A stretch of DNA of 64,000 nucleotides, taken from contig NC_088201.1 in NCBI RefSeq assembly GCF_037126465.1, forward strand, positions 233,016,258-233,080,257, read 5' to 3'. The DNA comes from Ornithodoros turicata (Eukaryota > Arthropoda > Arachnida > Ixodida > Argasidae). Made by a program: the position numbers and the translations under genes. Within the stretch, counting starts at the first letter, position 1; every line of letters starts with the position of its first letter. The notes below the pieces were generated by a model that was given only the letters and a program-made list of their open reading frames with translations, did no database searches and had not been told where the DNA came from. Of the stretch, positions 53,598-64,000 are shown in pieces.

Positions 53598-53829
53598 CTT
53601 CACAGCACATAGCACGCTGCTAGCCAACCGTCATCCCCAATGACATCATCCTCGCTCCAGATTGGTTGGTAACGGGAGGTGGAGCCTGTTTTGTGTTCAT
53701 CATGTACGGCATTATGACTACAACATAGGTGCCGCCTCCCGTTTTCAACAAATCAGGGACGAGTACGTTGTCATTCGGGATGATGGTTGGCTAGCAGCGT
53801 GATATGTGATGAAGTTCATTTTAATAGTG
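53598..53829. mobile_element. CACTCT foldback element, copy E (left end lost)
   Basis: The right end GAAGTTCATTTTAATAGTG is followed by TA. The left end begins at the CTTCAC block and lacks the CACTCT terminus. Confidence 0.65.
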
Positions 53830-53841
53830 TAGAGGAGAACG

Positions 53842-54110
53842 TTATGCGTACCTCCGCGTTGGCGCCTGATTGAGTGCTACAATTCTTCATATGACGTAAT
53901 AATGGATAGAGGTACCTGGATGGCGGTCAGCTCGCCCGTATCCGAAAAAGGTGCAATTTTGTATTAACGCTGCACACGTTACGAAGGAGAAGTATTGAAC
54001 AATAAATTGTAAATATAATTATGAAGCGTAGAGGAACAATATTACGCCTATTACACCCGTAACTCAATACCTGCAGATAGGAGTTCTTACCTCCTTTAAG
54101 GCTGTAACGC
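53842..54110 (-). repeat. Dispersed repeat, copy 2
   Basis: Inverted relative to 23910-24190. It starts GTACCTCCGCGTTGGCGCCTG and ends at AGGAGTTCTTACCTCC. Confidence 0.6.
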
Positions 54111-54368
54111 AAGTAAATCTAGAGCAATTATAAGTTATGAACCTTACGGCCCTTCTCTGAAATGCTTCAAGATCCATACAGCGGCAGCGTATTGAAGTTT
54201 ACTGCGAAGAAACGGTTCGTAAGCTATTCGTTTAACTGTGGTTGTACACCTCTTCAAATCACGCTTGAGAAAACCTAGAACTTCACTGGCGGCAAAGACT
54301 GTGTTATGAATATGAGTTTTTGCAATTCAAATCATATGAAAGGTAAACCCCGAGTTTACTGCCTTTAA

Positions 54369-55086
54369 AGGGACTATCGCATCCGTCCAGGTCGATTCCG
54401 AAACTGCAGTGCTGTTTTACTCCGCGTTCATCACTGATAATAACGCCGAAAACCCGACGCGAATTGGCAGCGTTGTTCCTGTGTAGTTCGCTATAAAACT
54501 TCGCAAGAGCAGACAACGCATTCCGGGATTCCCTCTCTGGAAACGTCACACGGACGAGGCCAATCACTGCGCGCCCTTTGACATGGAGAATACCAATCAC
54601 GGAGCGGCCGGAGGGACCTTGGTAGCCTTGGCAACCAACCGACAGGCAGGCGGGCGGGCGAGCGAGGCGGAATGCTAGGGGACGGCGTCTTCTCTGTTAC
54701 CGGCTCGCGGAATGTTGTTTCTGGTTAGTGTCGAACGTGTTCGTACAGTCAGGAGCGTAACGCCGTGTTTCACGTAACATGGTTACGTCTGCACTCACGC
54801 TGGTAAGCGAAAGTAAGCGTATTTACCGTGGACTTTTCACTTAGTATAGCGCGATGCGAACGCCAAGCAGACGATCTCGGAGACAATCGCCTGCGCTGCG
54901 CTCCCATTCGTTCGCCTGGCTTACGTCATTATCGTGTTGGCCGCAGATGGAATGCGAACCTTTAAAACTCGTTTACTTAATATGTAAGCTGTTTTCGGAA
55001 GAGAAATTTGGCAAAGTTGAGTCTGAAACGGTGACGAACATTGTCCTATCGGTATCATACACACGTTGCCGGATGCGATAGTCCCT
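54369..55086. mobile_element. Kolobok-like element (TTAA target)
   Basis: The ends are AGGGACTATCGCATCCG and the inverse CGGATGCGATAGTCCCT, with TTAA at both sides (54365-54368 and 55087-55090). A TTAA target and an AGGGAC end fit the Kolobok group better than piggyBac (CCC start). It is 718 bp and has no recognised transposase. Confidence 0.7.
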
Positions 55087-55090
55087 TTAA

Positions 55091-56050
55091 ATATTTAAAA
55101 ATGAATGGCTCAGTTGCGAAGTTTTTCTTTCGCTTGGAGGGTGAGGGCCCCATGGATGGTTTCCGAAAATTTTAGGTTCACTACTGCTTAGAAAGCGTCG
55201 CCAGAGTCATGCACGAAAGAGAAAAAAAGCAGCCGATACCTCGCTATCGTACATTGAAGTCGTTGCCTGTAGCTGCGTGTGCATGTACACATAGGTCGAC
55301 TGAACGTGTAAGTCGACTTCTCTGGAGTCGAGTTATACTCGTTTACATGTGGGAGGCTGGGGCGACTGGATGAATCCCACAGGCCACTTACGAGCGACTT
55401 ATCCGATAGCAGCGCCCTCTTCAAGTCCGACAACAAACATTCGACCCTTTGGAGTCAAGCTATGATGCAATATTCATTTCCAGGATGATAGACAGCATGA
55501 AATTCGTGCTCTCTTTATTCCAAATGCACTTCTGCTGATTGCGGGAGCTACCGTTTCCGCCATCTTGCTTATTTCGAGAGGGGAAATCACTGGCGCGGAG
55601 GAAGTGACGTAGCGGATATAGGACTCGCAAAGTCGTCTTCGCCGGTTTACATGGCAGATGGCAGTCGACAGCTGTCGCCTAAACTTTCAAACGTTGTCGA
55701 TTCAGCGGCGTTCAAGCGAAAGCTGATTTGAGTCGTCTTGCAACCGTTTACATGCAAAGCGTATGTCGCGTATGTTGCGTTTACATAAAGCGTATGTCGC
55801 CTTCTGTGGCTAAGTCTCCTTCTGCCGCCTTCATGTAAATGCAACTTGTGAGATAGGAAAGCAGTTTCCTGTGAACGACCCGAGTGCTTCATAAAGATTG
55901 CTAAAGTGATTGGATGGATTCGCCACGATACGCCTGCAAAAAATCTGACTATAGAAATTATATTTATTTCATTTCATGAATGTTATGATATGCGTATATC
56001 CTTATATTGCACACATGTATCGGAGCGTAGAATATAGAGCCATTGATATG
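55091..56050. other. Unassigned, with repeated TTTACATG/GTCGCC motifs
   Basis: Between about 55300 and 55860, GTCGAC, GTCGCC and TTTACATG-like motifs recur on both strands. They are probably ends of an unrecognised element. No gene was seen. Confidence 0.35.
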
Positions 56051-56404
56051 CCATGCCCGCCATGCCCGTCATGTAGTACTTTTTACTAATCACCCCCAGT
56101 TTCAGGCGGCCATCACCAATTTGTCATCTCTTCCCTGACTCTTCTTTACGTTCTGTTTTTTTTTTCGCACTGTTGTTCACAGGATCCATATGTGTACATC
56201 CTTGCTGGTTTGTTGCATTATGTCATGATGACTTCAGTGTTGTAGATCCTTTTTTTTTTTTGTATATCTGACGTTTCTTTTGTTGTTTGCCGATCATGTT
56301 AATAATTTTTTTTAGTCTTTACAGTGTTATTCTAGCCCAATTCCTCCGCTATGTTGTACCCGTTTGGGCCTTTAACGTATTCTAAATAAATAAATAAATA
56401 AATA
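56051..56404 (+). mobile_element. LINE 3' end with (AAAT)n tail
   Basis: CCCGTTTGGGCCTTTAACGT then TATTCTAAATAAATAAATAA is the type of 3' end seen in tick CR1-like LINEs. The coding part was not found; the left border is uncertain. Confidence 0.4.
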
Positions 56405-56933
56405 TGTTCTGATACATTTCAGGCAGCTCACTGCAATAAAAATATTACTGCGGTAAATTTACGCATCCTAAATTTAGCCATTTGCAGCACGATAGCGTGT
56501 GCATGTCATGGCGGGCCTGTTGCTGTAGTTGAGTGATCTGTTATTGTTCGGCTTCAGCGCTTCGACCGTGAGCAATGTCCGCACCCCTCGAAAAACACTT
56601 GAGTACATTGGGTGTAGGCCGAAATAAATAATTAAAAATAAAACATTAAGAAACGAACGCTTAAAAATATACACCAGAGAACACGCATTCTGAAATAAAT
56701 CGCTGAATCGTCCACGCCCTCAAAATAAACCGGTTAGACTGAGGGAGGGAATGTGCCGAATGTTAATGTAAGGCAACACAACGTTGTTTTCAATGCAACG
56801 CACAGGTCGCACGTTTTTGATCAACATTTCTACCGTTATTAATGATCCGCCTTCTAATAGGAGCTGCAAAAATATAAAATACCCAGCTTAAAAGTGCAGA
56901 AGACGAGGCGCGTATGGTTAATAAGGGCCCGAT
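56405..56933. other. No supported gene
   Basis: AT-rich; nothing recognised. Confidence 0.4.
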
Positions 56934-57055
56934 CTTGGAATCCACGGTCTCGAAAGAAAAAGAAAAGAAAAAGTAAGTAATCGATTGCTTCGCAAGATGA
57001 CATGCGTGAATACAATATAACTGCTCAGCTTCACGGGTTTGCGATGTCTGTGGTC
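56934..57055. repeat. Left arm of a 0.87-kb inverted-repeat structure
   Basis: Blocks CCACGGTCTCGAAAG, CGATTGCTTCGCAAGATGA and CAGCTTCACGGGTTTGCGAT recur inverted at 57680-57815. Confidence 0.6.
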
Positions 57056-57171
57056 GTTCAGGCGAATGAACTAACCAACAGGTTTGTTTGCATAACAAAG
57101 GTAAATAATATGTATACCAATTTGTTAATGTTACATATCAACGCTTCCTAAAAACCACCCCTGAATTAGAG

Positions 57172-57357
57172 GACTTCAGTCGTACCAACTGCCTCCGTGG
57201 TAACGATAAATTTAAGATTCCGTTCTTTCGCACAAATTGCGTGAATCAATCACTTCGTGATAATTTACCACAGTCACTCAATCAAGAACTCAACAATAGT
57301 ACTATTCTAAATATACGTACTAAAAAAGATATACGAACTTTCATTGTTAAGAAATAG
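57172..57357 (+). pseudogene. LINE ORF2 C-terminus
   Basis: The frame reads SRTNCLRGNDKFKIPFFRTN, then CVNQSLRDNLPQSLNQEL and FIVKK before the stop. This is the tR.n..l.vP..RTn....Sf...lP..lN tail of non-LTR ORF2 proteins. It lies between the two arms at 56934 and 57680. Confidence 0.55.
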
Positions 57358-57679
57358 AAATGTTATTTTTCACCATCCCCAGTTATTCTACATATAGTAT
57401 ATATTTCCCATGCACGCTTGATAATAAATAGTGATTGTTATTTTTTAGCTTGTGTATGTATAATACAAGACACGATGTATGCTGCTGAAAGCTTGGAAGG
57501 TTTCTATGCTGCTGAGACGAAGAGCAATGTCAAGTTACTTCCGCTAACTTTTAGCATTGCTGTCCCACCACGTAATGTGGTAAACCAATAAATTGGATCG
57601 AACTGAATTGAACATGCTGTCCCGACGTGTCTGCCCTCCTAAGCCTAACGGCCGCAATTTGACTCATGCGCTTAGAAGA

Positions 57680-57815
57680 CCTCACAGACATCGAAAACTC
57701 GTGAAGCTGAGAAGTTAATTCGTGATATCGATATTTTTTTTTTTTAACACGGCATATCATCTTGCGAAGCAATCGGAGCGTTTTCCCTGTTTCGAGACCG
57801 TGAATTTCGAGATAG
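57680..57815. repeat. Right arm of the inverted-repeat structure
   Basis: Inverse of 56934-57055. The sequence between the arms holds the LINE fragment and 3' sequence, so the fragment probably inserted in a foldback element. Confidence 0.6.
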
Positions 57816-58345
57816 GGAATATCGCAATCGGGAATGTCGAGGCCCTTTCAGCGACAAGCCGCACTATTTTTCGATGCGGACGTAGGGATCTTCGGCCATC
57901 CACCAGTCAGAGAGGATTTATTTTGATAGCTTGATTTTGGAGGGTTGGAGGTGTATCTTTACGAATTGATTTTGCCACCGTGAATATTGATGGAGTTTAT
58001 AATTGAAAATTTATTTTTGAAAAGTGGATTTTTACATGATTTATTTTTCAATGTTTTATTCATCAATGATTTATTTCGGCGTCATCCCAGTCGAATCAGG
58101 TCCACCCGCGACGATGTTGATAGTTGTAAATGCCCTTCGTGCTTCCAATTTAAGGTTCTCTGTGCATATTTCACATATTGTTAACAATGCTGTTCACACC
58201 TTAGGTATGATAACACACCTTACAAGGACGTTCACTTCTGTCAACGCTCTTCTATGCTGATACAATGCTCCTGCGCTACGGAAACACGAGTTTATGTCCA
58301 TTGCCTGCGTTGCCTGGAATGTTTGTAATGCTACAAATGATTCAT
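57816..58345. other. No supported gene
   Basis: T-rich, with repeated ATGATTTATTT motifs near 58030-58075. Confidence 0.4.
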
Positions 58346-58347
58346 TA

Positions 58348-58860
58348 CCGTAATTTCACGCTTATAAGCCGCACCGCAGATAAGCCGCAGGACGCGTTTT
58401 TAGGAAAGCTTTGCACTCGCAGATAAGCCGCGGGCAATACGAGACGACTGATTTGTGCGACAAAGGCGACCATAGAGAAGGCCATAAACCCTGTGGTCCA
58501 TACTCCGGGGTCAGCTCTAGAGTTCTACCAAGATCGGATGTTGCCCTTGTTGGGCGTTTCTCCTGGATTGATAGGTCAGTGGCCTTCCAGAAGACGTGAA
58601 TCACTGTCACCATTTTCGTTAAAGCTGCTTTGGGGAATGCACCAGGAAGATCAATCTACTCGAATATGGACCCGTCCCTGTTACGTAGTGTTCGTGCATC
58701 AGCAGGGCAGTGCTGTTCCAGAGACACTGCCGGCACTTTCATTAAAACCGGCGTATGGGGAAAATACCAGGAAAAAAATAGGCAGCAGATAAGCCGCATA
58801 GCGCCCGTGAGAAAAACAAAAATCGCGCATAAGCCGCGGCTAGTACGCGTGAAATTACGG
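58348..58860. mobile_element. CCGTAATTTCACGC element, copy 2 (both ends intact)
   Basis: The ends are CCGTAATTTCACGC and GCGTGAAATTACGG with TA on both sides (58346-58347 and 58861-58862), pointing to the Tc1/mariner-pogo group. It is 513 bp and has AGATAAGCCGC motifs near both ends. No transposase frame. Confidence 0.85.
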
Positions 58861-58862
58861 TA

Positions 58863-60015
58863 CCTAAAAGTGTGCAACTTCATTTCGTACGGGTGTCGTA
58901 TACGTACAAATATGAATACGTACATTCTTAGAAAAATTTCATCTGTTACTTTGTCCCAACGGCGCTTCACATGGGTCTTTACCTTCCTGTACAAGCTGGA
59001 CATGGGTCACCGGGACATCGGCTCCCCTGAGCCCTATTAGCCAATGCCCAACGTTTTACGCCCAGAATAACAGTCACACTCAAAGTCTTCTGCATCGAGG
59101 CCTTGAGCTTGTCGATAACTTTTGCGTCGCGCATGATGTTCATAACTGTCACTTAACATTGCTGGACGCTACCGTCTGTTTTGTGGTGTAGGTCTTTGTG
59201 ATGTCAGGCTGTTTTTGCGCACGATTACCCAGACAAGTTTGTTGTTCACAGGTATACCTGAAAAAAACAACAACAAAAAAGAAACACTAAAATACTTTGA
59301 CAATTCGTTACCGGCACAACGAAAATTGAATTGAAAACTGTTGTTTGATAGTTTTATTCACAGCGACCTGCCAGCCAATGTGGCCGCATAAATACTAGCA
59401 CAGTCGTTCGTACCGGGCCGGCTTCACTGTGAACGGCGCCGTCTTTTGCCTTACAGTGTCAGAGAAAGGCCCAGGGCAACTAACCAGAGAGCATGGACAG
59501 GTTTCGAACTCTGTTAACCTCGTGGTACCCTCATGCTCAGTATCAGCTCCCGTGGCGTGGGGCCCAAAAATGATTGCGCATCGCTGTGGCACGTCGTCCC
59601 GCATCGGAATATTAAATGCAGACTGCAGAATGCTCTGTGACTTCGGCTTAGGTTGATGTACCCCGTGGTGTCAAAGAGGATGATATCCAGAGGATATTCG
59701 GTGTTGTTGGGTACGTCAATCCAGGAATTATTTCAGTTATCAACATTCAACAGTATGCGCTGTAGCATATGTAGATGTGATATGAGAGAAACGCCTAGCG
59801 CCTGATGAACGTTTAGGGTATAAAATGGCTAGAACCTCAAACGTTGACGTGCGATATCATTTAGTTGTTCACAAATCACACTTACAGGGTATAGACGCGT
59901 GCTCCGAGCCTCAAATAATTCTATATGGAATAGCTTAATGATGTTGTCATTATCACCATCTCAATGCATCCTTCATTATTATTATTATTAGTCAGCAGTC
60001 AGCGCAGTCATTAGG
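58863..60015. other. Unassigned region before the 3'-terminal LINE
   Basis: Includes an A-rich stretch near 59260-59285 and ATT repeats near 59970-59990. No gene was seen. Confidence 0.4.
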
Positions 60016-60511
60016 CAGTCAGCGGCTTGTTTGACTGTTGCTCATATCTGCGTTTCATGTTTGAATAGGTTACAACCTTCAACGGTTATCTGCTTTGGAG
60101 CGGGACCGGCTTGCAACCTTTCTTCCTGACATCGTTTCTACCGCCTCTGCCCAGATTCTTCAGACATCAAGATTGTGGTGGCAGCACTGTGCGCCTATAG
60201 AACCTACAAAAGGATGCTACACCCCTCAGATCACTGCAGTCAGCGGCTTGTTTGACTGTTGCTCATATCTGCGTTTCATGTTTGAATAGGTTACAACCTT
60301 CAACAGTTATCTGCTTTGGAGCGGGACCGGCTTGCAACCTTTCTTCCTGACATCGTTTCTACCGCCTCTGCCCAGATTCTTCAGACATCAAGATTGTGGT
60401 GGCAGCACTGTGCGCCTACAGAACCTACAAAAGGATGCTACACCCCTCAGATCACTGCAGTCAGCGGCTTGTTTGACTGTTGCTCATATTTGCGTTTCAT
60501 GTTTGAATAGG
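60016..60511 (+). repeat. 221-bp tandem monomers at the LINE 5' end
   Basis: Two full units (60016-60236 and 60237-60457) differ at only a few positions. A third (from 60458) runs for about 54 bp up to GTTTGAATAGGT, then changes into the sequence before ORF1. The position fits repeated promoter units like those of mouse L1. Confidence 0.8.
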
Positions 60512-60571
60512 TAAGCACGTACAACCAGTAGTCATCAATTTATAGTGGTTATTGGCGCCGCTGACTGCATC

Positions 60572-61600
60572 ATGAGTGACTGTATCAGTTGCAATAAGGC
60601 TTTGCCTGTTGATGGTCATATGTTGTGCTGTGCAAACTGTAAATATGGGTACCATTTAAATTCGCAATGTTCTGGTGTGAATGACAAGACTTTTCGGTCA
60701 ATGAGTTCTCTAAAGCGGCAGGAATGGGTCTGTCGTACGTGTCGGGTAAATGAGACTCGTTCAGGGGATGCAAGCCAAGGCGCCCAACTAGCAGCGGCTG
60801 CTAGTCAGAGTATGAATGATTTTAGAGGTAGCATTGATAAGATTATGACTGAATTGTTGCCAGTCAAAGCAAGTGTAAGTCAAATTCCTCAACTGAGTGA
60901 GAAAGTTGAGGACCTCGTATCACTAAAGCCTGTAACTGAAACACTCCTACCTATCAGGGACACCATCAATGAGCTTAAAAGCTCAGTTGCCTTCCTCTCT
61001 GCAGTTTACGATGAAGTTCATGAGACAGTAACCAAACACAAGAGTGAAATAACTGACATCTCAAAGAAGGTAAACCATCTGGAAGATAAGGTGAAAGATC
61101 AATCTGAAGTAATTCAGAAACTGCAGATTTCTCTAAATGAAAGTGAACAGTACAGTAGAAATTTGAATCTTTAAATTCATGGTGTTCCTGTTGAGGCGAA
61201 TGAAAACATAGATGATATAGTCAAAGACATTGCTAAGAAACTTGGTATGTTTGAATTTAAACCAGAACATGTGCAGGCTGCCCACCGCCTTCCAGCGAAA
61301 AGCGACAAAATACCGCCTATACTAATCAGATTTATCTCTTCGGCGATAAGAAACATGTGGCTGCAGAAACGGAAGCTTGTCCGTTTACTGTTCGAAAAAG
61401 GTCATCTGCCGTTTCCGTTATTTGTCAATGATAATCTAACACGCTTCTACAGAGAACTGTTGTGGATGGCTTTACAACGCGCTAAAGAGCGTGCATACAA
61501 GTTTGTATGGGTAAAAAATGGAAAGATTTTCGTGAAGAAGGATGAAAAGGGTTCCATTTTGCGCATTACCTCTCAGAGTGATCTTGTTAAAATTGTCTGA
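60572..61600 (+). pseudogene. LINE ORF1: PHD finger, coiled coil, C-terminal nucleic-acid-binding domain
   Basis: The start ATG at 60572 gives MSDCISCNKALPVDG. Residues about 4-58 form a PHD-type zinc finger (CISC...CCANC...HLNSQC...WVCRTC). A helical coiled-coil part follows (about 75-200), then a domain starting IHGVPVEANENIDDIV with AAHRLPAKSDKIPPILIRF, as in the L1/CR1-type ORF1 C-terminus. A TAA at 61172-61174 interrupts the frame just before IHGVP, where a Glu is usual, so a single base change is likely. The protein would bind the LINE RNA. Confidence 0.85.
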
Positions 61601-61605
61601 ATGAT

Positions 61606-64000
61606 ATGGATTTATGTACTACATGGTCTAACTTCAATGAATTGCAACAGAAGGTGAACGTTTTCAAGACTTCTGCAACTTCTATTGGTGTTTTGCACAT
61701 TAATATCAGAAGTATGCGTAGGCATTGGGCGTTATTGCAAGTTACAATTAGCAAAGTGAAAAACTGGGTCGATATTTTCGTTATAACGGAAATAAACGTT
61801 TCCGCTGCTGAAATAGATCTCTATCAGGTTCCTTGTTACTCATGTTTTTCGTTCACACGGGAGAACAGTCGTGGGGGCGGTATAGCTGTTTTTGTTAGAA
61901 ATGGTATTCTTGCTAGCATACAGTCAACCATGTGTAAAGAAATGGAGTGTGTGGCCTTAAAGATAACTACGGACAATGCTTCATTTGGTTTGTTAGCCAT
62001 ATACCGGCCTCCTAAGAGTAATATAACTGTATTTTTCAGTGAGTTAAGACAGCTTCTTTCTAGTTTTTCTTCCACTGACATATGTATGACTGGTGATATT
62101 AATATTGATGTTATGAAACCGGAGAAATCTATTGTATGTGATTATTTGAATATTCTTGCGGATTTTGGTATTTCATCATTGATACAAGTACCGACTAGGG
62201 TTGAGTTTCTGGGTGATCATCTTGTTTCTGCTTGTTTAGACCATTTTAATATGAGATGTCGTGACACTTCCGTTTGGGGAGGTGTTGTTGAGGAAAAACT
62301 TTCTGATCATTTTTTCACCTTTGCATTTATGTGTTGTCAGGATTTGTTCAAACCCCCTGCTACTATGCATCAGTTTTTACTACTTATGTTATTGATAATG
62401 ATGTATTCGACAGACATCTAGCATCGCTTGATTGGAATCATGATTTCAAAGATTGTACGCACTTGCAAATGTACGATATTTTAGTTGGCAAGTTTACAAA
62501 ATGTTATGATATATCGAAAAGGCGAGTAAGATTCCACAAGCGGAAGGTTGAAAATGCGTGGCTTGATAATAATATTCTTGCTCTAATTAAGCAAAAGGAA
62601 ATTTTGTGGCATAGGTGCCGTAGGTTTCCCTCAGATCAAGACTTAAAAAATAAATTCAAGGCCATGCGTAATAGGATAACCGCTCTCATTCGATCAGCGA
62701 GGAGCGCTTACTTCAACAATAAATTCAGTAGTGCGAAGAACAATTCGAAAGAGACGTGGAGTTTAGTAAACCAGTTGCGGGGTGTGCACGCGGAACGTAA
62801 TCTAGATGAATTTTTGCTGAATAGCTTTGGTAGTGTGGACAACCTTGCTGACAAGTTTAGCGATCATCTTAGTAGTGTCCCAAGGCAGCAGGGTTATTCT
62901 ACTTCCTTTGGCTATGAGTTGCCAGTATTTTCCAATAGGGATTCGTGTGGGTTTCCCGAGTCGAATATGGGTGATCTGTTGTTTATTGTAAACAGCCTCT
63001 CTAATACAAGAAGCCCTGGTTGCGATGACATTCGCTCGATTGACATCAAAAGAAATATTCATGTTATTAAACATATTCTGCTTTCTATTTTAAATGGTAT
63101 TTTTTCTACGGGTCACATACCTGTTTTACTAAAGCGAGCCGTGATTAGGCCTGTCTTTAAGAAAGGCAAGCGTGAAGATGTTAAGAATTATCGTCCAATA
63201 TCTATTGTCCCGGTTCTTGCATTAATAATGGAAAAAATTTGTATTCTCGACAATGAATAACTTTGCTGCCCGTTTTAAGCTTTTTTCCGACAACCAGTTC
63301 GGTTTCATTGAAGGTCGTGGTACAAGAATGCTCTTGGAGAACCTTAGCGATCTACTTTATGGTGCTTTAGAAAAGAGGCAGTTCGCTGTTGGATTATCGT
63401 TGGATCTCTCTAGGGCCTTTGACACCATATCCCATGATATTCTTTTGCGTCTTCTCTATGCTTACGGGTTCAGAGGTCGTATATACTCTTGGTTGGTCAA
63501 TTTTTTAAGTAATCGAACTCAGGTGGTTTTTGTGGGTGGTGCATTTAGTAACGTTGTAGCAGTAGACATTGGTGTTCCACAAGGTTCTGTGTTAGCTCCC
63601 TTATTATTTAATTTCTACGTGAATGATTTATTTCGTGTTTTGAAGTTCTGTAGAGTAATTCAGTATGCTGATGACACTTTATTGGTAGCGGTACACGTAT
63701 CTCAACGTGAGGCCATTCGGTTGCTACAGATTGATGCCACTAACGTTTCTAACTGGTTCTCTAAAAGTGCTATACAGTTGAATATTGACAAAACCCAGCT
63801 CATCTGCTTTCGCAATCCTTCTAAGGCCTTTGATGACACATGCTCTATTGTTTTACCTGGCTCACAACCATTGACGTATTCACATACAATCAAGTACCTT
63901 GGCTTGTATTTTGATTCGGACATGACATGGAATTCTCAGTTATCGTATGTTTGTAAGCGTCTGCGGCAAACGTCCTGCGTACTTTTTTCTCTTAGGTATG
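61606..64000 (+). pseudogene. LINE ORF2: APE endonuclease and reverse transcriptase, two frameshifts, 3' end outside
   Basis: The start is ATG at 61606. The endonuclease part has LHINIRSMRRHW, the catalytic-type ITEIN, RGGGIAVFVRNG, LLAIYRPP, GDINID and LSDHF. The frame changes between about 62340 and 62395 and continues in another frame with SPGCDDIRSIDI and VIRPVFKKGKREDVKNYRPI. It changes again near 63240-63255 and continues with LDLSRAFDTISHD, GVPQGSVLAPLLFNFYVNDL, catalytic YADD (63664-63675) and KYLGLYFDSDMTW to the window edge. Endonuclease and RT motifs are all present, so only the frameshifts disable it. Confidence 0.88.

Larger units (their letters stand above)
60016..64000 (+). mobile_element. 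CR1-like LINE, nearly full length, cut by the window end
   Basis: Order: 221-bp monomers, ORF1 with a PHD finger, ORF2 with endonuclease and reverse transcriptase. ORF1 and ORF2 are separated by 5 nt. The damage is light (one nonsense codon in ORF1, two frameshifts in ORF2), so the copy is fairly young. The 3' end and target duplication are outside the window. Confidence 0.85.

Overview
This is eukaryotic DNA, most likely from an ixodid tick. The signs are a (TTAGG)n-type interstitial repeat at 10157-10275, a tRNA-derived SINE of the kind described in ticks (Ruka-like) at 28591-28875, many tick-style non-LTR retrotransposon fragments, and an intron-bearing gene for a secreted glycine-rich protein. 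There are no operons, and most of the short open frames are chance frames inside repeats.

Region 1 (1-21.9 kb) is a dense bed of nested transposable elements. An old LINE (1165-3689) is split by a 768-bp pogo-like MITE, a CR1-like LINE end and a 1.7-kb foldback element that itself holds a second copy of the MITE. Further on are several hAT-type non-autonomous elements with exact 8-bp target-site duplications, CACT-ended foldback elements, a PIF/Harbinger-like MITE and the 3' ends of RNase H-type LINEs. One possible host exon lies on the minus strand at 11154-11277.

Region 2 (21.9-27.5 kb) is the best host protein gene. It has a TATA box at 21928, a four-codon first exon (MKAS) at 21990-22001 with a strong donor, a 4.4-kb intron and a second exon at 26420-27301. 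The product is a 297-residue signal-peptide protein, rich in Gly, Tyr and His. Its intron carries two Penelope-like palindromes with hammerhead-like motifs.

Region 3 (29.7-45.5 kb) is the main feature: a tandem array of about 430-442 bp units, each with one intronless tRNA-Arg(UCU) gene. There are 27 full-length tRNA genes, two copies lacking the T arm at the right edge, and one 12-nt stub made by the insertion of a 2.7-kb Tx1-like non-LTR retrotransposon. The insertion duplicated exactly the first 12 nt of the tRNA and left the downstream gene whole.

Region 4 (45.5-60 kb) holds a degenerate Penelope GIY-YIG fragment, paired hairpin elements, more CACT foldbacks, a Kolobok-like element, a possible small spliced minus-strand transcript with a duplicated exon (51096-51900), and LINE ends. 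Region 5 (60.0-64.0 kb) is a CR1-like LINE with two and a quarter 221-bp repeats at its 5' end, an ORF1 with a PHD finger (one nonsense codon) and an ORF2 with endonuclease and reverse transcriptase (two frameshifts) that runs off the window.
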